64,000 nucleotides of DNA from Bradyrhizobium sp. CCBAU 53340 (GTDB lineage: Bacteria > Pseudomonadota > Alphaproteobacteria > Rhizobiales > Xanthobacteraceae). Every line of letters begins with the position of its first letter. The stretch's first letter is position 1. Both the position numbers and the translations under genes were made by a program. The notes under the pieces were generated by a model. That model searched no databases. It saw only the letters and a list, made by a program, of their open reading frames with translations, and had not been told where the DNA came from. Shown piece by piece: positions 37,201 through 43,372 of this stretch. The stretch covers positions 5,332,001-5,396,000 of the forward strand of contig NZ_CP030055.1 in assembly GCF_015291645.1 (NCBI RefSeq), in the 5' to 3' direction.

Positions 37201-38859
37201 GGAAACGTCCTTTGCCGCAATTGACGCTTCATCCGTAGCCGTCGGAACGAGACCCGACTCCCAATTCGCGCCGACGCTCCACAGTCCGCCACCTGGATGG
37301 ATCCATGGTACTCCCGACGGCGAGGTGACCGTAATCACCAGCGGTTCGAGAGCGACGACATTGCCGAGCGGCCAGTTGGTATCGACCTCCACCATGTAGG
37401 TGAGCTCAAGGGTCTGGCCGGCTCTCAAGAAGTCGAAAGACTTGTCAAGAGCACTGTAGGTCCAGCTCGCTGTACCGCTGTTTGTGTTTCCCGGATTTGG
37501 CTCGAGCGCCAGCGGCACTTCAACCGCAGCAATGGCTGCCAGCTGCTTAGCCGTCAGAGTAGCTGTGATGTCGTTTCCATTGCGGTCGAGAACCTTGAAA
37601 GAATCGAACGACACCTTGACGGTCGGTCGATCGACGACATTGAAGTCCGCGAAGCTTATGGTGCCCGAGATCTTATCGATCTTGCTCCCCGACCGCACCT
37701 CGAAGCCTGCATCACCGGCGAGCGCGACGGCGGGCGGATTTCCGAAGTGGTAGAACAGACCCGAAAGCCCGTCGCTTCCCGCCGCGAGCGTGATCGCGTT
37801 GGAGAGATTCACTGGTCCAGAGGCAGCCCCCTGCAGGGTGAACTGGGCCGGTGTAAACTGAGGCGGGACGAGCGCATCCGTGAAATGATCAAAGGTTTTG
37901 GTGTTTGCGTCGGTGAATTTCAGGGTGAAAACGTCGTTGATCAGGCGCTGCAACTCATCCGAAAGTGGACCTGCGTTTCCAACGTTGACCGCCCCGCCGC
38001 TGATCGTCACCTGCTGCCCGGCTTCATTGACGACCGCGAGCGGAAGGAGCGTCGTTTTGTCGTACAGAATGTAGGATCCTGTCGTGCCGTCGGGCTCGAC
38101 TAGAACTTGGAAGCTCGCCTCGGGCACCGGTTCCGGATTCGGGGTCTGGGATGCACTCGGAACAACATAGCTGACCTTGGTCAGCACCGCCGTCCCCCGA
38201 ATGCCAAGGGTTGCGACGGGTGTGTCGATCCTCATGTCACCATGCTTGGCGGTCTGGCCGGCGACGAAACTGACCGTTCCCGCCACGATGCTGAAGAGGG
38301 TGGTGTTGTTCGACCCGTTCGGGTCGTAGACCATTTCGTTGAGGACCATCCTCGCGTTCGAGGACAGGCCGAATACCGTGCCATCGATGAACGTGATGCC
38401 GATACTTGAATCGGCGCCCGTCATGACGACGTCGCCTTTTTCAATATTGTCGCCGGCATTCAGGATGATCGAAACGCCATTTCGCGTCGCGGTCGCGTTG
38501 CCAGAAAGCTTTGTGACATGTCCGATCAGCGTGCCGCCAGGCGCTGACGTCCCGGCCTGGCTGTACTGCGGCGATGCTGCGAGCGCTCTGACGATATCGG
38601 CCGTCAGGTGAGCTCCATCTGGAGAAGCCAGCGGTGCCCGCTGCTCGCTCTTGAAGTAATCGTGTGCAACAAAAACGCGATCATCTTTCGAGATCGAGAG
38701 GTCGAGTCCCGAACGCTTGAATGTGCCATTAAACAGCAGGTCCGGATCGGCGACGATGATTGCGCCGTGCGGGACGTGATGAGGATGCGCAGACATCGTC
38801 TGCGCATTGAGGCCAGCCGAAGCACCGGCGTTGAATTCAAATCTGCCCGCGTAGGTCAA
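28294..38859 (-). CDS. giant repeat protein with FecR-like N-terminal module, probable surface adhesin
   Basis: This 3521-residue protein has no Sec signal peptide. A FecR-like domain lies at about residues 112-222 (LSGNATATRNG to the TPVATLGIRGTAVL motif), a module found at the N-terminus of many type I-secreted adhesins. Then come about 14.5 copies of a 114-residue beta-strand repeat (about 740-2388) and four copies of a 94-residue repeat (about 2389-2740). A beta module (about 2810-2920), a cadherin-like segment, an RTX-like stretch (DDTLTGTPGSDVFVLAQSIG) and a second copy of the beta module (about 3430-3515) follow. No autotransporter barrel is visible, so type I export is inferred. The start is TTG at 38859 with AGGGAA upstream. 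Confidence 0.87.
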   Translation of the reverse strand: MTYAGRFEFNAGASAGLNAQTMSAHPHHVPHGAIIVADPDLLFNGTFKRSGLDLSISKDDRVFVAHDYFKSEQRAPLASPDGAHLTADIVRALAASPQYSQAGTSAPGGTLIGHVTKLSGNATATRNGVSIILNAGDNIEKGDVVMTGADSSIGITFIDGTVFGLSSNARMVLNEMVYDPNGSNNTTLFSIVAGTVSFVAGQTAKHGDMRIDTPVATLGIRGTAVLTKVSYVVPSASQTPNPEPVPEASFQVLVEPDGTTGSYILYDKTTLLPLAVVNEAGQQVTISGGAVNVGNAGPLSDELQRLINDVFTLKFTDANTKTFDHFTDALVPPQFTPAQFTLQGAASGPVNLSNAITLAAGSDGLSGLFYHFGNPPAVALAGDAGFEVRSGSKIDKISGTISFADFNVVDRPTVKVSFDSFKVLDRNGNDITATLTAKQLAAIAAVEVPLALEPNPGNTNSGTASWTYSALDKSFDFLRAGQTLELTYMVEVDTNWPLGNVVALEPLVITVTSPSGVPWIHPGGGLWSVGANWESGLVPTATDEASIAAKDVSPGTVTITSDAIARAVTVNDSGTTGWQLLNNSNLSVGFDVTLLADAVLTNAGTVIVGGQLELFNQSVLNNAGVVTVGDGGDFLDAARVFNTAKIDVLGGTLNVAVAVANTGGTLSVEPSASLLLQDAMISGGLVVDAGALNLQGSAALEDGSLLVQGVLNVAGPGNLLSKENVTNTGTVVVAGQLALDRVTLSGGSLLNGGLLDIIGSSTILGDVLSNTQLTVEASQTLTLGGTTVTGGTVTNANLIHVTGSGAINGAAVNGGQVTVDPGQILTLDGTTVTGAFIADNGTVKVDGDSTLKFSGVTLSGGSLLNGGLLDIIGSSTILGDVLSNTQLTVEASQTLTLGGTTVTGGTVTNANLIHVTGSGAINGATVNGGQVTVDPGQILTLDGTTVTGAFIADNGTVKVDGDSTLKFSGVTLSGGSLLNGGLLDIIGSSTILGDVLSNTQLTVEASQTLTLGGTTVTGGTVTNANLIHVTGSGAINGAAVNGGQVTVDPGQILTLDGTTVTGAFIADNGTVKVDGDSTLKFSGVTLSGGSLLNGGLLDIIGSSTILGDVLSNTQLTVEASQTLTLGGTTVTGGTVTNANLIHVTGSGAINGATVNGGQVTVDPGQILTLDGTTVTGAFIADNGTVKVDGDSTLKFSGVTLSGGSLLNGGLLDIIGSSTILGDVLSNTQLTVEASQTLTLGGTTVTGGTVTNANLIHVTGSGAINGAAVNGGQVTVDPGQILTLDGTTVTGAFIADNGTVKVDGDSTLKFSGVTLSGGSLLNGGLLDIIGSSTILGDVLSNTQLTVEASQTLTLGGTTVTGGTVTNANLIHVTGSGAINGAAVNGGQVTVDPGQILTLDGTTVTGAFIADNGTVKVDGDSTLKFSGVTLSGGSLLNGGLLDIIGSSTILGDVLSNTQLTVEASQTLTLGGTTVTGGTVTNANLIHVTGSGAINGATVNGGQVTVDPGQILTLDGTTVTGAFIADNGTVKVDGDSTLKFSGVTLSGGSLLNGGLLDIIGSSTILGDVLSNTQLTVEASQTLTLGGTTVTGGTVTNANLIHVTGSGAINGAAVNGGQVTVDPGQILTLDGTTVTGAFIADNGTVKVDGDSTLKFSGVTLSGGSLLNGGLLDIIGSSTILGDVLSNTQLTVEASQTLTLGGTTVTGGTVTNANLIHVTGSGAINGATVNGGQVTVDPGQILTLDGTTVTGAFIADNGTVKVDGDSTLKFSGVTLSGGSLLNGGLLDIIGSSTILGDVLSNTQLTVEASQTLTLGGTTVTGGTVTNANLIHVTGSGAINGAAVNGGQVTVDPGQILTLDGTTVTGAFIADNGTVKVDGDSTLKFSGVTLSGGSLLNGGLLDIIGSSTILGDVLSNTQLTVEASQTLTLGGTTVTGGTVTNANLIHVTGSGAINGAAVNGGQVTVDPGQILTLDGTTVTGAFIADNGTVKVDGDSTLKFSGVTLSGGSLLNGGLLDIIGSSTILGDVLSNTQLTVEASQTLTLGGTTVTGGTVTNANLIHVTGSGAINGAAVNGGQVTVDPGQILTMDGTTVTGAFIADNGTVKVDGDSTLKFSGVTLSGGSLLNGGLLDIIGSSTILGDVLSNTQLTVEASQTLTLGGTTVTGGTVTNANLIHVTGSGAINGAAVNGGQVTVDPGQILTLDGTTVTGAFIADNGTVKVDGDSTLKFSGVTLSGGSLLNGGLLDIIGSSTILGDVLSNTQLTVEASQTLTLGGTTVTGGTVTNANLIHVTGSGAINGAAVNGGQVTVDPGQILTMDGTTVTGAFIADNGTVKVDGDSTLKFSGVTLSGGSLLNGGLLDIIGSSTILGDVLSNTQLTVEASQTLTLGGTTVTGGTVATVAAGNEQAAGELDLTGQTLVKDGVLQNGGVIKVSNGSNELRHENVTSNALLEVLAGGSLLIDSVTSVANTQTTVDAGGLLTLNQATVTGGTVTTTAVGNGQVAGELDLTGQTLVKDGVLQNGGVIKVSNGSNELRHENVTSNALLEVLSGGSLLIDSVTSVANTQTTVDAGGLLTLNQATVTGGTVATVAAGNGQAAGELDLTGQTLVKDGVLQNDGVIKVSNGSNELRHETVTSNALLEVLAGGSLLIDSVTSVANTQTTVDAGGLLTLNQATVTGGTVTTTAVGNGQAAGELDLTGQTLLNDGILQNDGVIKVSNGSNELRHETVTSNALLEVLAGGSLLIDNASTVTNTDGTVKVDLGGSLTLDLSSIFGGTIADYGTIYAINTVDIAGNIVGTGAVNLAALANLEIGGSVSFTNTVLFGGGSGTLILDDADQFLGLLAGSSIGTILSLDDLIDLRDLPFSPTHMSTTVSYSASLNVSTVTFIDNTLGTSVQIRLSGDYTHQGWLITSDGYSHDGYYGSLVQLTPPPVFSDIIGGQFAFTGDKTGPGTIWTFQAAVTDADANVIGQGGITKFELAENGTLLGSATFDGSTWSFSGLLASVTYSGGIYTITTSSTPPINNKDTVTITAYDAANLSASKSATLSNNSSFAVAPAGIAGDPIHLALTDPSDGQASGPIYLTLAGVPSDWSISDGINHGDGTWTVETDNLTALTITTSIGYTGATLLTVTETWKTADGSTEFAVVADNVEAYAPGSPIFALSSDDTLTGTPGSDVFVLAQSIGHDTIYDFDVAQDQIDLIGYGNFASFTDIQAHLTDDATGNALIALPDGQTIELQGVHAADLTQADFVFDQNPTFGNTGTLTIGDGATMPLSGSIDNVGTIALNSTGDQTLLQLTGNGLTLHGGGQIVLSDNDANVISETSANAALDNEDNTISGAGHLGNGDLSLTNAGIINATGTHALTINTGANWVFNTGVLEASGSGGLTVAGSVENSGVLFANGASLTVQGAVSGNGTASINGIATIDLEGAANVNVMFGSGGGTLKLGDAFHFDGTIVGFDGNDLIDLENVQFGSASISYQENAARTGGVLTVSDGQQTAELALVGNYSAENFHFASDQLKGTSITYLAHDLVA
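30640..31693 (-). repeat. four tandem copies of a 282-bp repeat
   Basis: The period is 282 bases (94 codons) encoding units with LDLTGQTL, KVSNGSNELRHE and VDAGGLLTLNQATVTGGTV. The copies differ at a handful of positions, more than in the neighbouring 342-bp array. The array ends are approximate. Confidence 0.85.
31694..36638 (-). repeat. about 14.5 x 342-bp tandem array inside the second giant gene
   Basis: The period is 342 bases (114 codons, units containing LSGGSLLNGGLLDIIGSSTI). The units are near-identical, with a few variable sites: Ala or Thr in GA(A/T)VNGG, Leu or Met before DGTTVTG, and two silent sites. The variant pattern repeats every five units (1710 bases) in the part from about 33002 to 36638. 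Confidence 0.95.
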
Positions 38860-39417
38860 ATTGGCTTCCCTGCCGGGGTTCGTTAAAATTTAATTTCGAG
38901 ATTAATAGTTCCCTTTATACGTTCTTAAACCGCTGGCTACAAACGCGGTTTTTTTTAGCTCAAAGGTTAACTCCGCTTAGCGCAGAAGCCAGCGCGTGAC
39001 AGCTTTGTGACAGCTCTGAAGCGAATGGAATCATTGCGGTTTTTGACGAGGCTTTGCAGCAAGGACTGAGTTTGCGGCCGCGCTTGGCGATGCTGTGGTC
39101 CCGAGAATTGCGAATCAATTCGCGTGTAAGGAGCAATATTATTTCGCGCAACCGCGTTCCGCGTCAGAATATCGCAGTGCGTAAACGACAGAGCGAGACA
39201 TCGTTTAGAGCTGGGACGCTCGGGCGCTCTTGCTGGGAAGGAGAAAGAGATCGAGAATCAGCGCCCAACAGGCAGGCCTGGCGCTAGCTCTGTCGAGCCA
39301 CTCGCGGCGACACGGATGTTCGCAAATCCTCATGCGCCGCGCAGGCGGCGCAGCTAATTGACGTTCGATGCCATTTTTGCTCTTTTAGGCAAATATTTCT
39401 CGCCTTTGGGGGCTGCA
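38860..39417. other. AT-rich promoter region of the second giant gene, with a hairpin
   Basis: This is 558 bases without a gene. The first 80 bases beyond the giant start are AT-rich and presumably promoter. At 38928-38956 the plus strand has AACCGC and GCGGTT arms with an 11-base loop and a run of eight T, a terminator-like structure with no plus-strand gene before it. Confidence 0.45.
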
Positions 39418-39786
39418 ATGCAGAACAGGTTCAATATTCTTCTATCGGCAGCTTTTGTTGTGGGACTGGCGGGCGCCAGCAGCCCAGCCAGCGCGGCCGA
39501 TTTGGGCCTCGTGACGTCGGCTCCCGTCGGAAACTGCAGCAAACTGGTATTTGTCTGCGAAAATGGCAGGCAATACCCGCTTTGCCCGATCGCAGTTTCG
39601 GTTGCCGGTGAGGTCGTGACAGCATCTCTGCACACCGGCCGACATGGCGGCGCGCACGTTCGGCTGGTTCCGATGGGCGTCGGCTATCGCTATGCAGGCC
39701 GCGGCGTCTGGCTCGACGGCTTCCGCGAAAATGCCCTGCTAAACTTCGGCAAGCACAGCCAGATCGCCTGTACCCTCGCCCACTGA
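39418..39786 (+). CDS. small secreted protein of unknown function
   Basis: This is a 122-residue protein with signal peptide MQNRFNILLSAAFVVGLAGA (cleaved near ASA-ADLG). The mature part has three or four cysteines (GNCSK, FVCENGRQYPLC, and SQIACTL near the end) that could form disulfides, and a beta-rich centre (VRLVPMGVGYRYAGRGVWLDG). The ATG at 39418 has a GGGGG box; an in-frame ATG 60 bases upstream would spoil the signal peptide. Family not recognised. The next gene converges on it. Confidence 0.78.
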   Translation: MQNRFNILLSAAFVVGLAGASSPASAADLGLVTSAPVGNCSKLVFVCENGRQYPLCPIAVSVAGEVVTASLHTGRHGGAHVRLVPMGVGYRYAGRGVWLDGFRENALLNFGKHSQIACTLAH

Positions 39787-39812
39787 GGCGAGGGGCCGAG
39801 CGAACCGCTCGA

Positions 39813-40067
39813 TCACCCCTTGGTGCGTAGCACCACGCCCTGCGACCGCGGGTACATATACGCCTTGGGCTGCACATAGACCGGGCAGTAATTATTCCAT
39901 TGATACTGCTGCCAATTCCACTTCCAGCAGCCCGCTTCAATCTGCGGTTCGGGACCGAAATCCAGACGGTACGGCTCGTCCCCGAAGGGATAAGGGCCGC
40001 AGTGCGCGGCGCTGGAAGCGAACACGATCGTCAGGGAAATGGCGGTGGTGGCCAGCAATTTTGGCAT
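39813..40067 (-). CDS. small secreted protein of unknown function
   Basis: This is an 84-residue protein. MPKLLATTAISLTIVFASSA forms a signal peptide ending at AHC-GPY. The mature peptide of about 60 residues is rich in Pro, Tyr and Trp, with two cysteines (AGCWKWNWQQYQWNNYCPVY). The ATG at 40067 is preceded by GAGGG, so it is preferred to the ATG at 40127. No family recognised. Confidence 0.7.
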   Translation of the reverse strand: MPKLLATTAISLTIVFASSAAHCGPYPFGDEPYRLDFGPEPQIEAGCWKWNWQQYQWNNYCPVYVQPKAYMYPRSQGVVLRTKG

Positions 40068-40183
40068 GTTGCCCTCGATATTCACGAGCGAATGCGCGAC
40101 AGTGCCAAAGTAGGGGTTTCCAATCAAGGGCGCAGAGGGCGAATAGTTGAGCGCCGTCGGGTCGCCTGCTTGTTCCGCCTGGT

Positions 40184-41359
40184 TTGACGTCCCGCCTGAT
40201 CTTCGTGGTCGCCGTGCAAGCCAATCTCGCTATTCTTGTTGCACTTGCCAGTCGTCCGAACGGACGGATAACGTTTGCCGAGCTCGACCGGCAACTCCAA
40301 ACGAACGAGAACGGAAAAACCGAAGAGCAGATCGAGCGGGAGATCTCAGCGGGAATCGAGCTGATCGAGGCCGGCCTCGCCGTCGTCGACGGCGACAGCC
40401 TGGAGATCACCAAGGCCGGCCGCTCCGTCATTGAGGCCCTCCCCGATCGCTCGTTGGTCGAGCCAAATCCGCTGGAGATCATCGATCCCCTCACCGACGC
40501 CGAGGTGCGTTCGAGAATCTTCAACCTTGGGCTTCGCCAGGACGCTGGAACCCACGCCGCCGAGGGCTCAGAACCTCCCAACGTAGATGGAGAGGGCGAG
40601 GCATCGAGGCATTCGCCGGATTCGGTCCCCGCGGACCTGGATGCGGGTGTCGTTCCTCATGAGCCGGTCACCCCGCCGGCCATAGCAGTTCCGCCATCGG
40701 CCTCACCCGGGCACCTCCCCTCACGCGACACAGACCCCCCACCAGATGATGGCCATCGGCGGGCTCGGATATTCGACACAATTGCGCAGCGGATCCATCG
40801 CCTGGGCGCTCTCTGGCGGCGGCACGTCGAGGACGATCTGCCGAGAGCGCGGACGATCAGCCCCGGAGCCAACGTCAATGGAATCACCATCGCGCTCATC
40901 AGCTTGTTGGTCATCATCATCTGCGCCGGTGCCGCAATCGCGCTGCGCCAGATCAGCGCTCTGCAGACGGAAATCTCATCTCTCCAACGCGAGCTGTCGC
41001 CACTGAAGGAGAAGCTTTCGCGCTTCGATCAGGCAGAGAAAACCAGGCAGGCCGAGGAAAAAGCGCGAGAAGACCGCAGCAAACGGACAGCAGACAATCC
41101 GCCGCCGCAAGCGCCTCTCTCGCTGTCACGTGAGGAGATCCAGCTCATTCGCGATTATATCAAACCCGCACCTGTCATCGGCCCCTCCACCGCTCCGGCG
41201 GTTGGCGACCCGATCGCCGGGGCGACGATCCCCTTCCCTTCACCCGTTTTGGAAAAGGTGCCCAAATTGCTGGGCGCGAGATTCGCCATCCGCAATGGGG
41301 CCATCCTTATCGTCAGAAGGGACAGCCGGCAGATCGACGCCGTGCTTGGGCCGAACTGA
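40184..41359 (+). CDS. membrane-anchored protein with N-terminal winged-helix-like domain
   Basis: This is a protein of about 390 residues. The N-terminal 90 residues look like a small helical DNA-binding-like or adaptor domain (ITFAELDRQLQ, GIELIEAGLAVVDGDSLEIT). A long Pro/Asp-rich linker, a single transmembrane segment (GITIALISLLVIIICAGAAIAL, about 227-248), a coiled coil (ISALQTEISSLQRELSPLKE) and a C-terminal globular tail follow. The layout implies a cytoplasmic N-terminus and a periplasmic C-terminus. The start is TTG at 40184, and a GTG a few codons later is possible. Function unknown. Confidence 0.7.
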   Translation: MTSRLIFVVAVQANLAILVALASRPNGRITFAELDRQLQTNENGKTEEQIEREISAGIELIEAGLAVVDGDSLEITKAGRSVIEALPDRSLVEPNPLEIIDPLTDAEVRSRIFNLGLRQDAGTHAAEGSEPPNVDGEGEASRHSPDSVPADLDAGVVPHEPVTPPAIAVPPSASPGHLPSRDTDPPPDDGHRRARIFDTIAQRIHRLGALWRRHVEDDLPRARTISPGANVNGITIALISLLVIIICAGAAIALRQISALQTEISSLQRELSPLKEKLSRFDQAEKTRQAEEKAREDRSKRTADNPPPQAPLSLSREEIQLIRDYIKPAPVIGPSTAPAVGDPIAGATIPFPSPVLEKVPKLLGARFAIRNGAILIVRRDSRQIDAVLGPN

Positions 41360-41523
41360 CCTCTCTGGCCGGCCAAGTCAGCGCCCAGTAAAGCAAGTTC
41401 AGGCTTTCGGACCTCCAGGAGTTTGGCGCCAGGCGCGCTCCAATCCGCTACCGTTGGCTTAGAAGAGCGGCTACATTTATCTCCACCTGCACCTTTCACA
41501 CTGGGCCTGGGAGGAGAATTGCG

Positions 41524-41883
41524 ATGCAAAATACTTCACACATGCTGGCCGCTGCCGCGCTTCTTGGGATCGGCGCCCTCATGACATCCGGACCCGCTCT
41601 CGCCGACGGAAGTCGGAACGGAACGGGCGGACTTCCGACCGTCGAAACCGTGTGGGGGATCGGATACGGCCAGGGCTCACCATCTTATTGGCCGCTCAGT
41701 GCCGTGGCCGAAGACAGCGGCACTTTCCGCTACGAATATCCCGCTCCAGCTGGTCACGACGTGCGAGCGATCGCCGTCGAGCTCACAAGTTCAGGCTTTC
41801 GGCACCGGCGGGTCGCCGGCCCTGGACTTTTCTATTACCATGGCGAGCTTCCCCGGCCCTATCACATGAACCCATACTGGTGA
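41524..41883 (+). CDS. small secreted protein of unknown function
   Basis: This is a 119-residue protein with signal peptide MQNTSHMLAAAALLGIGALM, cleaved near ALA-DGS. The mature part is rich in Gly, Tyr and Pro, with FRYEYPAPAGHDVRAIAVEL and the ending YYHGELPRPYHMNPYW, and has no cysteine. A strong GGGAGGAG ribosome site precedes the ATG. The family is unknown, but its size and style match the other small exported proteins at 26-28 kb and 39-40 kb. Confidence 0.75.
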   Translation: MQNTSHMLAAAALLGIGALMTSGPALADGSRNGTGGLPTVETVWGIGYGQGSPSYWPLSAVAEDSGTFRYEYPAPAGHDVRAIAVELTSSGFRHRRVAGPGLFYYHGELPRPYHMNPYW

Positions 41884-41931
41884 GGTCGCGACCGGCAATC
41901 CGGGCCGTCGGGCGCTGACGAATATCGCACG

Positions 41932-42255
41932 TCAATCGCTGGGACCATCCAGCGGTCTTTTCGTGACGCGTCCGCGCTTCCTGATCCATCCCCTGATTTC
42001 GTCATAAGCCTCGAGCAACGGCGGCGTCAGCGAGAAAAAGACGCCAAGCGCGATTGCGATGATGACGTGCCGTAGCGAGCCGCCGTCGTCATGGCTTTCC
42101 TTCGGCCCGGCGGCCATGCCCGCGACGACCGGCGCGGCTGCGTGCGTCCCGCTGACGATACCGCGCTTGCGTGACTTGCGTGGCGGGATCATCACGACGA
42201 CAAAAAGAACGTTGATGAGCAACCAAATGGCAAGAAGAGTTAAGATCGTCCTCAT
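41932..42255 (-). CDS. small inner-membrane protein of unknown function
   Basis: The 107-residue product has two transmembrane segments (about 3-22, IWLLINVLFVVVMI, and about 64-80, HVIIAIALGVFFSLTPPLL) joined by a basic, Gly/Ala-rich loop (RKSRKRGIVSG). It has a short charged C-terminal tail. No catalytic motif is visible. The ATG at 42255 is the only good start. Confidence 0.65.
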   Translation of the reverse strand: MRTILTLLAIWLLINVLFVVVMIPPRKSRKRGIVSGTHAAAPVVAGMAAGPKESHDDGGSLRHVIIAIALGVFFSLTPPLLEAYDEIRGWIRKRGRVTKRPLDGPSD

Positions 42256-42458
42256 TTCCGAAATCCAGAATATAGCCCATTAAAAATCAGCATCCGAAGA
42301 TTAAATACGCTCAGGCGTCAATCACACTTGTCCAGGCTATTTCCTGATGCAAGCCTAAATCTTGGTCGGCATGGATTAAAAATCAACTGCTCGAAACCAC
42401 GGTTGGTGCGGAGGCAGAATGACCATGCGGCGAATCGGCGTCGCAACGATGGCAAATC

Positions 42459-42701
42459 TTAGTCTACGAATTCCACGCCGATCCGAAATTCGCTCGACCA
42501 GACAACACGACAGTTTCTGATGATGCGATCTTTCTCCATCATCAGCTTGAAATGAGGTCTGACAAAAGGTCTGTCTGGAACCTCGATGGCGGCACCCAGA
42601 TCCGACAGGCTGACGACGCGGCATTGCATGCTGGAGCCGTCGCCGGCGATGTAGGCGACCTCGTCAACTGTCGCACGTTGCTGCTTACGGCGCTCCTCCA
42701 T
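42459..42701 (-). CDS. PilZ-domain protein
   Basis: This is an 80-residue single-domain protein. PilZ domains bind cyclic di-GMP and act as effectors of motility and surface attachment. The RxxxR motif is present (R5-KQQ-R9). The second motif, usually D/N-x-S-x-x-G, is SLSDLG here, with Ser in place of the first acidic or amide residue. The ending RVVWSSEFRIGVEFVD is typical of the domain. It is encoded alone; the adhesin and pilus genes around it are plausible targets, but this is inference. Confidence 0.8.
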   Translation of the reverse strand: MEERRKQQRATVDEVAYIAGDGSSMQCRVVSLSDLGAAIEVPDRPFVRPHFKLMMEKDRIIRNCRVVWSSEFRIGVEFVD

Positions 42702-43110
42702 AGACGGCTCAACCCTTGCTCAAGCTCTCACCGCGCAGCAAGGGAACGCCAATCTGGTCACCGTTGATCCCCTTGCGAAATTACGCCCCCCGGCGACCGG
42801 CCGAACACGCAGCGCTGAAATTGCGTGTCGTCTCGACACTACAGGACAAAGACTCAGGAAAGACTAATGGACCGGTCAGACTTCGGCAAATCGAAACCAA
42901 ATGACTGACCGGACCGCCCGCAATACTTCTTGAGTTTACTGATTTTATGGTCGTAAATCCGCCCCCGGAAATCGTAAGTCCAGCTTAAATCTGTTTTATG
43001 TTCCCGGTATTCGTGCGGATGTTCGAGCCGGGTTCCACAGTGCTAGGGTTCCATCGCGAGCGACGGAACCCTTGCCAGCCCCGGGTATAACGGCGCCGCA
43101 AACGACCTTG

Positions 43111-43154
43111 GCCCGCCTCCATGAAGCTTTTTTTGCCGGAGGCGGGCTTCCTTT
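43111..43154 (+). terminator. candidate terminator hairpin
   Basis: Arms GCCCGCCTCC and GGAGGCGGGC enclose a 17-base loop, with a pyrimidine-rich tail TTCCTTT. No plus-strand gene is seen upstream, so a transcript ending here would be non-coding. Confidence 0.4.
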
Positions 43155-43174
43155 CCAAAGCCTCCCCAAACTGA

Positions 43175-43201
43175 AAGGGGTCGCTCAAAGAGCGACCCCT
43201 T
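43175..43201. repeat. perfect 12-bp inverted repeat
   Basis: Arms AAGGGGTCGCTC and GAGCGACCCCTT flank a 3-base loop. There is no T run on either side, so it may be a rho-independent terminator without a tail, or a palindromic repeat element. It lies 172 bases after the stop of the minus-strand gene at 43373. Confidence 0.6.
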
Positions 43202-43372
43202 GCCGGTTGAAATGGTGTCCGTAATCAAATGCCAGCCCCGGCATCAACAATCCTACCGGTACCGAAGTGCCATGTGGATTCCGTTCGACTACGGTGAACG
43301 ATACTGCCATAATTTTAGCAGGTCCCCGGGGCCTGCCGCCCAATGTAGCCGCCAGTTCGGAAAAACGAGGGC

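Larger units (their letters stand above)
42702..43372. other. 671-base intergenic region with three hairpins
   Basis: No gene is supported. Three inverted repeats lie close together: AGGGTTCC/GGAACCCT near 43045-43072, a 10-base-pair stem 43111-43120/43138-43147 followed by TTCCTTT on the plus strand, and a perfect 12-base-pair stem with a 3-base loop at 43175-43201. They could be terminators for opposing transcripts or part of a small RNA. Confidence 0.5.
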
